From positions 1-5,858 of the forward strand of contig DKFH01000175.1 in the NCBI GenBank assembly GCA_002452315.1: a stretch of 5,858 nt of DNA, read 5' to 3'. Made by a program: the position numbers and the translations under genes. The stretch is from Anaerolineaceae bacterium UBA6801. Lineage in GTDB: Bacteria; Chloroflexota; Anaerolineae; Anaerolineales; Anaerolineaceae. Every line of letters begins with the position of its first letter. The stretch's first letter is position 1. Below the pieces are notes generated by a model that was not told the DNA's origin, searched no databases, and saw only the letters and a list, made by a program, of their open reading frames with translations. Positions 1 through 5,435 of this stretch are shown here, piece by piece.

Positions 1-552
1 GTTGAAGTCATTTGCGGGTCAATGTTTTGCGGAAAGACGGAAGAATTAATCCGCCGGCTCAGGCGGGCACGGATAGCCAAACAGCAAGTACAAGTGTTCA
101 AGCCGATCATCGATAACCGTTTTAATCATGCCAAGGTTACCTCTCATTCGGGCATCGATTTGGATGCCCTGCCGGTAGCCGATTCCCAGACCATGATCGG
201 ATTCCTGGAACCTGGGACAACCGTGGTCGGTATTGATGAAGTCCAGTTTTTCGATGCGGGCATCGTTGACGTGGTGGAGCAAATGGCCGAGCAAGGCTTG
301 CGGGTGATCGTTACTGGCTTGGATACCGATTTTCGCGGAGAGCCTTTTGGTTGCATGCCGGAATTGATCGCCAGGGCTGAACGGGTGGACAAGCTGCATG
401 CCATTTGTATGGTTTGCGGTGAGGCCGCCAGCCGGACGCAGCGATTGGTGGATGGAAAACCCGCGCATTATAACGAACCCATTGTGGTGGTGGGTGCCCA
501 GGAAATGTATGAAGCGCGCTGCCGGGCACATCATGAGGTGCCTAAGGATTAA
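1..552 (+). CDS. tdk: Thymidine kinase (5'-partial)
   Basis: Cytosolic type II (TK1-like) thymidine kinase, which phosphorylates thymidine to dTMP with ATP in pyrimidine salvage. The frame is open from base 1 and reads VEVICGSMFCGKTEEL, so the P-loop GSMFCGKT (bases 16-39) is complete only if translation begins upstream. The ATG at 22 falls inside the P-loop and cannot be the real start; probably only a few N-terminal residues are missing. Numbered from base 1, the Walker B/catalytic segment GIDEVQFF has Asp79 and Glu80 (the expected general base). GLDTDFRGEPFG (about 106-117) is the family motif after it. Cys136-x-x-Cys139 and Cys174-x-x-His177 form the structural zinc site around the lasso loop. 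The C-terminal VVVGAQEMYEARC segment matches the thymidine-binding region. The visible 183 residues fit the usual 190-200. It is probably the upstream member of an operon, 15 bp before hpt. Confidence 0.96.
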   Translation, partial: VEVICGSMFCGKTEELIRRLRRARIAKQQVQVFKPIIDNRFNHAKVTSHSGIDLDALPVADSQTMIGFLEPGTTVVGIDEVQFFDAGIVDVVEQMAEQGLRVIVTGLDTDFRGEPFGCMPELIARAERVDKLHAICMVCGEAASRTQRLVDGKPAHYNEPIVVVGAQEMYEARCRAHHEVPKD

Positions 553-557
553 TTTCT

Positions 558-563
558 GAGGTG
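558..563 (+). promoter_or_regulatory. Ribosome binding site of hpt
   Basis: GAGGTG with a four-base spacer before the ATG at 568. It sits in the 15-bp gap after the thymidine kinase stop codon and fixes the hpt start. Confidence 0.75.
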
Positions 564-567
564 AATT

Positions 568-1125
568 ATGCAAGATTATCAATCTTTTATTGGCGAAGTA
601 TTGATTGAAGAGGACGAACTCAAAACGCGCATTCGAGAGTTGGGTGAGGAAATCAGCCGAGATTACGCCGGGAAAGAGATCCTGGCCATCTGCATTCTGC
701 GGGGTGGGGTGATGTTCCTGACGGACCTAATCCGGCATATCAAGCCCCTGGTGGCGATTGATTTCATGAGTGTTTCCTCTTACGGGGTGGGCTCGCGCAC
801 TTCGGATGGCCATGTACGCATCACCCTGGACCTGACAACCAGCATCGGCGATAAACATGTGTTGATCGTGGAGGATATCATCGACAGTGGAAACACGCTG
901 GCCTCGGTGATCGAGTTGCTGCAGACCCGCCACCCGGCCAGCCTGGAGGTGTGCACCCTGTTGAACAAAGTCTCGCGCCGCGAGGTCGATATTCCCATCA
1001 AGTATTGCGGTTTTGAAATCCCTGATAAATTTGTGTTCGGCTATGGGCTGGATATGGATGAGTATTACCGGAACCTGCCCTTCATTGGCGTGGTAGACCT
1101 GGACAAGTATGACCCTGATCTTTGA
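568..1125 (+). CDS. hpt: Hypoxanthine phosphoribosyltransferase
   Basis: Transfers ribose-5-phosphate from PRPP to hypoxanthine (and usually guanine), giving IMP/GMP in cytosolic purine salvage. The protein has 185 residues, normal for the bacterial family. Visible elements in order are ILRGGVMF (43-50, pyrophosphate-binding loop), the flexible-loop SSYG (70-73), and the PRPP signature VLIVEDIIDSGNT (98-110). In the latter Glu102-Asp103 and Asp106 match the acidic pair and catalytic Asp of human HPRT. PDKFVFGYGLD (152-162) is the purine-recognition and metal-binding segment. The ATG at 568 is supported by a TGAGGTG Shine-Dalgarno sequence four bases upstream. Its last 17 bases overlap the next gene, which suggests translational coupling. 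In many bacteria hpt sits beside tilS/ftsH; here it is paired with thymidine kinase, joining purine and pyrimidine salvage. Confidence 0.97.
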   Translation: MQDYQSFIGEVLIEEDELKTRIRELGEEISRDYAGKEILAICILRGGVMFLTDLIRHIKPLVAIDFMSVSSYGVGSRTSDGHVRITLDLTTSIGDKHVLIVEDIIDSGNTLASVIELLQTRHPASLEVCTLLNKVSRREVDIPIKYCGFEIPDKFVFGYGLDMDEYYRNLPFIGVVDLDKYDPDL

Positions 1126-2599
1126 GTCGGATCAACTGGCGTTGCTGGCACTGATCAGGGAAACGAGCGACCAGGTTGATCAGCCCTTTCTCGTGGGAGG
1201 GGCAGTGCGGGATGCGCTGCTTGGACAGCCACTGCATGACATGGATTTTGTCATGGCGGACAACCCGACCCACCTGGCCAAAAGGCTGGCAAAGCGTCTG
1301 GAGGCGGGCTATTTTTTGCTGGATGATGAACGGCATACGGCCAGGGTGGTCTATCATGACCCCGATGGACGTTTTTTCCCGCTGGATTTCGTGCAGTTTA
1401 CCGGCCAGGACCTGGAAGAAGATCTGCGCAATCGAGATTTCACCGTCAATGCGATGGCCCTATCCCTGGATGACCTGACACAGGTCATTGACCCCCTGGG
1501 CGGGCAGGATGATCTTCAACGTGGTTTGTTGCGGGCGTGCAGCGATCATGCCCTGCTGGATGATCCGGTGCGGGTGATGCGCGGGGTGCGCTTGGCGGTT
1601 CAATTCGGTTTTGAATACGGGCAGGGAATGGAAGCGGCCATGCGTGAGGCGTCAGGCCAATTGCACAGGACTTCTGGTGAGCGCCAGCGCGATGAGTTCT
1701 TTCGGCTTTTAGCCGGGCCGGACCCGGCGGTAGGATTGGATCAGCTTTGGCGGGTGGGTGTCTTTGACCTGTTGATCCCGCCCCTGGCCGGCCTTGAAAA
1801 AATCCCTGCCGTACCGGATGGACAGCAATCAATGTTGGACCATGCCATTAAGACAGTTGACACGTACCACCTGCTGCTGGAGGTGTTGACCGCAGAGGTG
1901 CTACCTGAAGACACTGTTGCCTGGCCGGACTATCAGGTCCAGGCTGTTTTGGCCTATTTTGCGAGTCACATTACGGCGTATTTTAGCGAGGAGCTGGCCC
2001 CAGGGCGGGATAAAGCCGCCCTGGCCTATTTTGGCGCGCTGCTGCACGAAATAGGAAGACCTCTGGCTGTCACTGCTGTGAAAGAGGGGCTTAAGCCGGA
2101 GGATCACGCACAGGCAGGCGCAGAGCTGGCCTATGATGCAGCGAAACAGATGCCCTTGAGCAATGCTGAATCCGGATGGGTGGAAACCTTTGTCCGGCAT
2201 CACCACGACTTACTGAAACTGGTGACAGACGCCAGGATCCCCGACCGGCGGATGATCTATCGTTTCTTCCGGTCAACAGGGGATGCTGGGGTCGCAATTG
2301 GGCTGCATACCCTGGCGGATATCCTGGCAACGGAAGGAGAAAATCTCAAGCCAGACCGGTGGGAAAGAGCGCTTTCCATAGTGCGGCTGATCTTCTCGGC
2401 CTGGTGGGAAGCACGCGAGGGGATTGTGGCACCAGTGCCCCTGCTGAATGGCCGAGATCTTCAGGCGGAATTTGGATTGGCTCCCGGTGAGCTCATCGGT
2501 CAGTTACTGAAGCAACTGGCGGAGGAGCAAGCCGCCGGGAACATTATGACCAAAGCCCAGGCGCGTGTGTTCGTGGAAGAACGATTAACAGGCCAATGA
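1109..2599 (+). CDS. CCA tRNA nucleotidyltransferase / poly(A) polymerase family with HD domain
   Basis: Class II nucleotidyltransferase expected to build or repair the tRNA 3' CCA end using CTP and ATP; a poly(A) polymerase-like role cannot be excluded by eye. The head domain has LVGGAVRDALLG (28-39) and the metal-binding DxD at Asp44/Asp46. EDLRNRDFTVNAMA (104-117) is the conserved neck-side motif. DDPVRVMRGVRLA (151-163) corresponds to motif D, whose Asp152 and Arg155 would template the incoming base. An HD-type domain follows (about 240-400) with His245, His313-Glu314, His333 and His364-366. The metal-binding HD pair reads HE, and the usual following G-K is G-R. The C-terminus has the family's PLLNGRDLQAEFGLAPG segment (about 449-465). 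The 496-residue length is normal for HD-bearing members. The ATG at 1109 lies inside the hpt 3' end with only a weak GGA upstream, so expression probably depends on coupling. A TTG at codon 12 is a less likely start. Confidence 0.92.
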   Translation: MTLIFESDQLALLALIRETSDQVDQPFLVGGAVRDALLGQPLHDMDFVMADNPTHLAKRLAKRLEAGYFLLDDERHTARVVYHDPDGRFFPLDFVQFTGQDLEEDLRNRDFTVNAMALSLDDLTQVIDPLGGQDDLQRGLLRACSDHALLDDPVRVMRGVRLAVQFGFEYGQGMEAAMREASGQLHRTSGERQRDEFFRLLAGPDPAVGLDQLWRVGVFDLLIPPLAGLEKIPAVPDGQQSMLDHAIKTVDTYHLLLEVLTAEVLPEDTVAWPDYQVQAVLAYFASHITAYFSEELAPGRDKAALAYFGALLHEIGRPLAVTAVKEGLKPEDHAQAGAELAYDAAKQMPLSNAESGWVETFVRHHHDLLKLVTDARIPDRRMIYRFFRSTGDAGVAIGLHTLADILATEGENLKPDRWERALSIVRLIFSAWWEAREGIVAPVPLLNGRDLQAEFGLAPGELIGQLLKQLAEEQAAGNIMTKAQARVFVEERLTGQ

Positions 2600-2604
2600 C
2601 AACA

Positions 2605-2610
2605 AAGGGA
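2605..2610 (+). promoter_or_regulatory. Ribosome binding site of the alpha/beta hydrolase
   Basis: AAGGGA with a five-base spacer before the ATG at 2616. It occupies most of the 16-bp gap after the nucleotidyltransferase stop and supports that start. Confidence 0.65.
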
Positions 2611-2615
2611 AGAAG

Positions 2616-3395
2616 ATGAAGGCAAATATTAATGGGATCCAGATGGCTTATGAGGTTAGAGGCCAGCAAACACCTCCGGTGGTGCTGCTGCATGGTTTTG
2701 GGCTGGACCGCTCAATCTGGCGTGAGTTGGCAGCGGAGTACCTGGGTGATCAACAAGTGATCCTGCCCGATTTACGTGGACATGGCGAAAGCGATGCCCC
2801 ATCGGGAGCTTACGAAATGCCCCTTTTGGCACATGATGTCGCCGGCTTACTCGGGCACCTGGGGGTTGCGCAGGTGATCCTTTGCGGCCATTCGATGGGC
2901 GGTTATGTGGCGTTGGCCTTTGCTGAACACTTCCCTGAGATGTTGGCGGGGTTGGGTTTGATCACCACCAACGCACAGGCTGATTCGGTTCAAAAACGCG
3001 CGGGACGATATGCGCTGATCGAGGATGTGCGCACCCGGGGATCGATCGCTGTAGCGGAAAACCTGGCACCACGGCTGTCACGTGATCTGGAGGTGGTCCG
3101 GAAAGCATATGACTTGATTGGCCAATCCGATCCGGCTGGGCTGATTGGTTCTTTGCGCGGGATGGCCGAACGGGAGGACAAAACGAGCTTGTTAGGGCAG
3201 ATCGGCCTGCCTGCCCTGGTGATCGCCGGTGAGGATGACCAGATCACAAACTTTGAGGAATCTAAAGCGATGGCCGATAACCTGCCTGGGGGCGAGTTTT
3301 CAGGCTTGCTAGGTGTGGGACATATGCCGATGCTGGAAGACCCGGAAGCGTTAGGCGTTGGCCTAAGGGGTTTAATTGAGCGAATAAACCAATGA
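2616..3395 (+). CDS. Alpha/beta-fold hydrolase
   Basis: A 259-residue single-domain alpha/beta hydrolase, presumably cytosolic because no signal peptide or membrane segment is seen. The fold is marked by LLHGFG (24-29, oxyanion-hole loop), LPDLRGHGESD (50-60), and the nucleophile elbow GHSMGG (91-96) with Ser93. GEDD (205-208) places the acid at Asp208, and GVGHMP (233-238) carries the catalytic His236. The complete Ser-Asp-His triad predicts an active hydrolase. The pattern resembles the 3-oxoadipate enol-lactonase / pimeloyl-carrier-protein esterase-like group, but no neighbour belongs to those pathways, so the substrate is unknown. It starts 16 bp after the nucleotidyltransferase on the same strand and is probably the last gene of that operon. 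No clear intrinsic terminator follows it. Confidence 0.92.
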   Translation: MKANINGIQMAYEVRGQQTPPVVLLHGFGLDRSIWRELAAEYLGDQQVILPDLRGHGESDAPSGAYEMPLLAHDVAGLLGHLGVAQVILCGHSMGGYVALAFAEHFPEMLAGLGLITTNAQADSVQKRAGRYALIEDVRTRGSIAVAENLAPRLSRDLEVVRKAYDLIGQSDPAGLIGSLRGMAEREDKTSLLGQIGLPALVIAGEDDQITNFEESKAMADNLPGGEFSGLLGVGHMPMLEDPEALGVGLRGLIERINQ

Positions 3396-3440
3396 CATCA
3401 GGGAGAGGTAAACTTTGCTTGTGCCCATTCCAGGGGTTAG

Positions 3441-3476
3441 CTGACCTGACTGATACCAATAGATAGAATGCGATTA
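3441..3476 (+). promoter_or_regulatory. Candidate promoter of the nitroreductase gene
   Basis: CTGACC (3441-3446, 4/6 to the sigma-70 -35 box) and TAGAAT (3464-3469, 5/6 to the -10 box) are separated by 17 bp. Transcription would begin near 3476, the A of the ATG itself, giving an mRNA with little or no leader. This would agree with the lack of a clear Shine-Dalgarno sequence there. A 12-bp near-palindrome, GGTTAGCTGACC (3435-3446), overlaps the -35 box and could be an operator. All of this is inferred from base matches in an 80-bp gap. Confidence 0.35.
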
Positions 3477-3991
3477 TGAATATTCAAGATGCCATTTATG
3501 CACGCCGCAGTATTCGGAAATTTGAACAAAAACCGGTCGAAAAAGAAAAGCTTGAGCTGCTGCTTAAAGCAGCTATGGCTGCACCTTCAGGAATGAATAT
3601 CCAACCATGGGAGTTTGTGGTGATCACAAATCCAGAAACACTCAAGGAAATTCGCTCGTCGCTGATGTTTGCGAAATTCGACGCACCGGCAGCAATTTCA
3701 GTGTGCGGTAACCTATCACTTTTTAAGAAGCCGATGGCATCCACGTTCTGGGTGCAGGATTGCAGCGCGGCCACGGAAAATATTCTGCTTTCCGCTGTCG
3801 GGTTGGGATTGGGCACAGTCTGGCTGGGCGTTCACCCCGTGCACGTGTTTACGAAACGAATCTCAGCGCTTCTCAAGCTCCCCAAGCACGTGATTCCGTT
3901 GAATGTGATCTATGTGGGCTACCCAAGCGAGGATAAACCCCCGCGCACCCAATATGATGAATCAAAGGTGCACTGGGAAACTTATTCCTGA
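3476..3991 (+). CDS. Nitroreductase family protein (FMN-dependent)
   Basis: Small nitroreductase-fold flavoprotein of 171 residues, expected to bind FMN as a homodimer and transfer electrons from NAD(P)H to nitro, quinone or similar substrates; the physiological substrate is unknown. The N-terminal ARRSIRKF (9-16) supplies the FMN phosphate-binding arginines. AAPSGMNIQPWEFVV (35-49) is the flavin/substrate-site loop. QDCSAATENILLSAVGLGLGT (94-114) contains the helix and glycine-rich turn of the second flavin-binding half. The tail GYPSEDKPPRTQYDESKVHWETY ends as subfamily members do. Members of 165-175 residues are common, so it looks complete. No good ribosome binding site precedes the ATG at 3476, but the MNIQDAIYARRS start matches the family. 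It is separated by 80 bp from the upstream operon, and its 3' end overlaps the opposite-strand SDR gene by 10 bp. Confidence 0.93.
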   Translation: MNIQDAIYARRSIRKFEQKPVEKEKLELLLKAAMAAPSGMNIQPWEFVVITNPETLKEIRSSLMFAKFDAPAAISVCGNLSLFKKPMASTFWVQDCSAATENILLSAVGLGLGTVWLGVHPVHVFTKRISALLKLPKHVIPLNVIYVGYPSEDKPPRTQYDESKVHWETYS

Positions 3992-5019
3992 TCCAAATAC
4001 GATGAGCGGGTGTTTCTGGTTGAAACCTCCTTTTGGTATTTGAGCAGCAGCTCCGTCTCGGTGGCGATATCCATGCCCGCTTTTAATGTTTTCGGACCGG
4101 GTTTGGTCCGAAACCATTCCAGTGTATCGCTGACGGTTTGGGAAAGCGGCCTGAAGTTGAGCCCGTCTTTGAGGGCTTTGTTGATGTTGATGTTATAGAA
4201 TCCCGCGTAGGCGGGGTCGGTGCTGGGTACCCAAAGGGGAAGGTCAGACCAGGGCAAGACGCCTTGATTGAGCAAAAAGGATTCGTCTACCCATATAAAA
4301 TTGGCATCGGATAGCGCTGATTCCCGGCAGGCTACCAGGAGGGAACCGAAGGTGGCAGGCTTGCGTGGGCCTGTGACGTTATAAACCCCCTCACTCTTGG
4401 CTTTGATTCGATTGATGATGAACTCTGCCAGGTCGCGGACATCAATGAACTGCAGGTTCGCGCTGGGCGGAGATGGTGCCAAGACCTGCCCCCCCAGGGA
4501 AACCCGCCAGGGCCAGTAGGTAAAACGATCCGACGGATCGTGGGGGCCAACGATCATGCCTGGGCGAATGACAAGCACGGGCCCATCAAAGGCCTGCTGA
4601 ATCTCGTATTCGCATAAGGCTTTGAGGGGACCGAAGGCATCTCCTGAATAATCTTCGTTAGCAGGGTCATCCAATTGCGCCAGGGGGTAATTTTCAGCGA
4701 TGTCGGGCATGCGATAATCCTGGTAGACGGCCACGGAAGAGATGAAGACATAAGTCTCGCATTTTCCGGAGAGCATTTGTGCGGATTGTTTGACAATGCG
4801 CGGTACAAAGCCGCTGGTATCAATCACAACGTCCCATTTTCGGCGTTTGAGCGCCTCCAGGTCGCCGTCGCGGTCACCGATCAGGTTGGTTACTTTGGGG
4901 AACAGGTCCGGGTTGGTGCGTCCACGGTTGAAAAGGACGGGTGTGTCACCAGCCTTAAGCAGGGCTTCGACGAGGGCAATGCCCAGGAACTTTTTACCAC
5001 CTAAAATAAGAACTTTCAT
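3982..5019 (-). CDS. NAD-dependent epimerase/dehydratase family protein (extended/atypical SDR)
   Basis: A 345-residue Rossmann-fold protein of the NAD(P)-dependent epimerase/reductase superfamily, probably cytosolic. It opens with MKVLILGGKKFLG, whose GGxxFLG (7-13) is the dinucleotide-binding turn in the form used by the atypical SDR group that includes chloroplast CSP41. FNRGRTNPDLFP (30-41) follows. VIDTSGF (65-71) and FISSVAVY (92-99) are the later beta strands, with Ser94/Ser95 in the catalytic serine position. The YGxxK active-site motif reads FGPLK, with Phe129 in place of Tyr and Lys133 kept. VIRPGMIVGPHDPSDRFTYW and QFIDVRDLAEF are strongly typical of the subgroup. The start is supported by AAGAGG five bases upstream (5030-5025). 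The gene is monocistronic in appearance, with a candidate promoter at 5104-5132. Whether it is an enzyme, a weak enzyme or a binding protein is unclear. Confidence 0.92.
   Translation of the reverse strand: MKVLILGGKKFLGIALVEALLKAGDTPVLFNRGRTNPDLFPKVTNLIGDRDGDLEALKRRKWDVVIDTSGFVPRIVKQSAQMLSGKCETYVFISSVAVYQDYRMPDIAENYPLAQLDDPANEDYSGDAFGPLKALCEYEIQQAFDGPVLVIRPGMIVGPHDPSDRFTYWPWRVSLGGQVLAPSPPSANLQFIDVRDLAEFIINRIKAKSEGVYNVTGPRKPATFGSLLVACRESALSDANFIWVDESFLLNQGVLPWSDLPLWVPSTDPAYAGFYNININKALKDGLNFRPLSQTVSDTLEWFRTKPGPKTLKAGMDIATETELLLKYQKEVSTRNTRSSYLDQE
4090..4113. repeat. Hairpin near the 3' end of the SDR gene
   Basis: Perfect inverted repeat TTTCGGACC (4090-4098) / GGTCCGAAA (4105-4113) with a six-base loop. 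It lies about 100 bp inside the SDR coding end and about 100 bp beyond the nitroreductase stop. Neither strand shows a T-run after it, so it is not a standard intrinsic terminator, though it is the only strong stem near the convergent gene ends. It could also be chance within coding sequence. Confidence 0.45.
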
Positions 5020-5023
5020 GGAG

Positions 5024-5030
5024 ACCTCTT
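5024..5030 (-). promoter_or_regulatory. Ribosome binding site of the SDR gene
   Basis: On the minus strand AAGAGGT precedes the ATG (5019-5017) with a four-base spacer. It confirms the chosen start. Confidence 0.7.
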
Positions 5031-5103
5031 GTGATGGTGTACGCCTTTGTAAATTTCTAACAAGATGAGGGCGTCAAACCTCGGGTGGGTGATATTTCTT
5101 TTT

Positions 5104-5132
5104 ATTATACAATAACTGGCAAACCGTGTGGA
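5104..5132 (-). promoter_or_regulatory. Candidate promoter of the SDR gene
   Basis: Read on the minus strand, TCCACA (5132-5127, 4/6 to the -35 consensus) is followed after 17 bp by a perfect TATAAT (5109-5104). Transcription would start near 5097, leaving a 5' leader of about 78 bases. No riboswitch-like structure was recognised in that leader. Confidence 0.5.
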
Positions 5133-5160
5133 TTGTAGATGTTGAATAACAGAAAAACAC

Positions 5161-5176
5161 CACAAAAATTTTTGTG
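5161..5176. repeat. 16-bp perfect palindrome (possible operator)
   Basis: CACAAAAATTTTTGTG is perfectly self-complementary. It is framed by an outer inverted pair, ATGTTGA (5139-5145) and TCAACAT (5182-5188). It lies about 30 bp upstream of the -35 box proposed for the SDR gene, a plausible regulator-binding position. Its AT content makes chance symmetry more likely than for the 32-bp palindrome. Confidence 0.5.
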
Positions 5177-5196
5177 AATCCTCAACATAATTTGTT

Positions 5197-5212
5197 AATT
5201 ATTGTAATAATT
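5197..5212. repeat. AT-rich inverted repeat
   Basis: AATTATT (5197-5203) and AATAATT (5206-5212) form seven-base arms around two bases. Taken alone this could be chance in AT-rich DNA. Its interest is the regular spacing with the dyads on either side. Confidence 0.35.
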
Positions 5213-5221
5213 TCAATATTT

Positions 5222-5253
5222 AAGTAGGGGCGACCCATGGGTCGCCCCTACTT
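5222..5253. repeat. 32-bp perfect palindrome, REP/MITE-like
   Basis: Two 16-base arms with no loop: AAGTAGGGGCGACCCA (5222-5237) and its exact reverse complement (5238-5253). The GC-rich core stands out in an AT-rich block. From memory, GTAGGGGCG-type palindromes are scattered between genes in Chloroflexota and some cyanobacteria, so this is most likely a dispersed repeat copy. The plus strand ends in TTTT followed by C, so some terminator activity in that direction is possible. In the minus direction, which both neighbouring genes use, the bases after the stem are AAATATTG, a poor U-tract. Confidence 0.8.
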
Positions 5254-5299
5254 TTCAACACCCTCGTGGATTGCTTTAGCAAAGCTGGGAGTAAATTTT

Positions 5300-5351
5300 C
5301 AAGCCCAGGTTAGGTAATTATGGCTACTAACACCCGAAGGCTTGATTTTTT
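5300..5351 (+). terminator. Weak terminator-like inverted repeat with T6
   Basis: CAAGCC (5300-5305) pairs with GGCTTG (5339-5344). Inside it GTTAG (5309-5313) pairs with CTAAC (5327-5331), and six T residues follow at 5346-5351. The stem is interrupted and no plus-strand gene enters the region, so this may be a remnant or chance. Confidence 0.2.
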
Positions 5352-5435
5352 ACTAATAATATTCGCTGGGTGACTTTGGCGCGTTGTTTGGTGCCCACCC
5401 GCAGGCATGGCGTCAGGTTGGGGCCAGGGTGCTGA

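Larger units (their letters stand above)
5020..5435. other. Intergenic region without a gene (416 bp)
   Basis: The only long non-coding stretch. From left to right it holds the SDR leader and promoter, an AT-rich block (roughly 5094-5221) with two dyads, a GC-rich 32-bp palindrome, and about 180 bp (5254-5435) with no recognisable reading frame. That last part contains only one weak inverted repeat (5300-5344). Both flanking genes are on the minus strand, so the region must end one transcript and start another. No tRNA, ncRNA or mobile-element gene was recognised. Confidence 0.7.

Noticed and set aside
22..552. ATG at 22 as the start of thymidine kinase
   Set aside because: It falls within the P-loop; the upstream in-frame codons VEVICGS complete the motif, so the gene starts before the window.
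46..582. 178-codon minus-strand frame opposite thymidine kinase
   Set aside because: Its translation shows no family features and it lies wholly antisense to a gene with clear motifs.
1485..1832. Minus-strand frame opposite the nucleotidyltransferase
   Set aside because: Proline/arginine-rich antisense shadow without recognisable domains or ribosome binding site.
4525..4541. 17-base palindrome ACGATCCG-A-CGGATCGT in the SDR gene
   Set aside because: It encodes the conserved DPSDR segment of the family, so the symmetry is best explained by protein constraint.
4675..5004. 109-codon plus-strand frame opposite the SDR gene
   Set aside because: Antisense shadow of the conserved Rossmann domain, with no independent features.
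5020..5103. Riboswitch in the SDR leader
   Set aside because: Only four-base stems such as GAGG/CCTC could be found and no known riboswitch core was recognised.
5254..5435. Possible gene remnant or small RNA
   Set aside because: No frame of useful length, no protein similarity recognised and only a weak interrupted stem.
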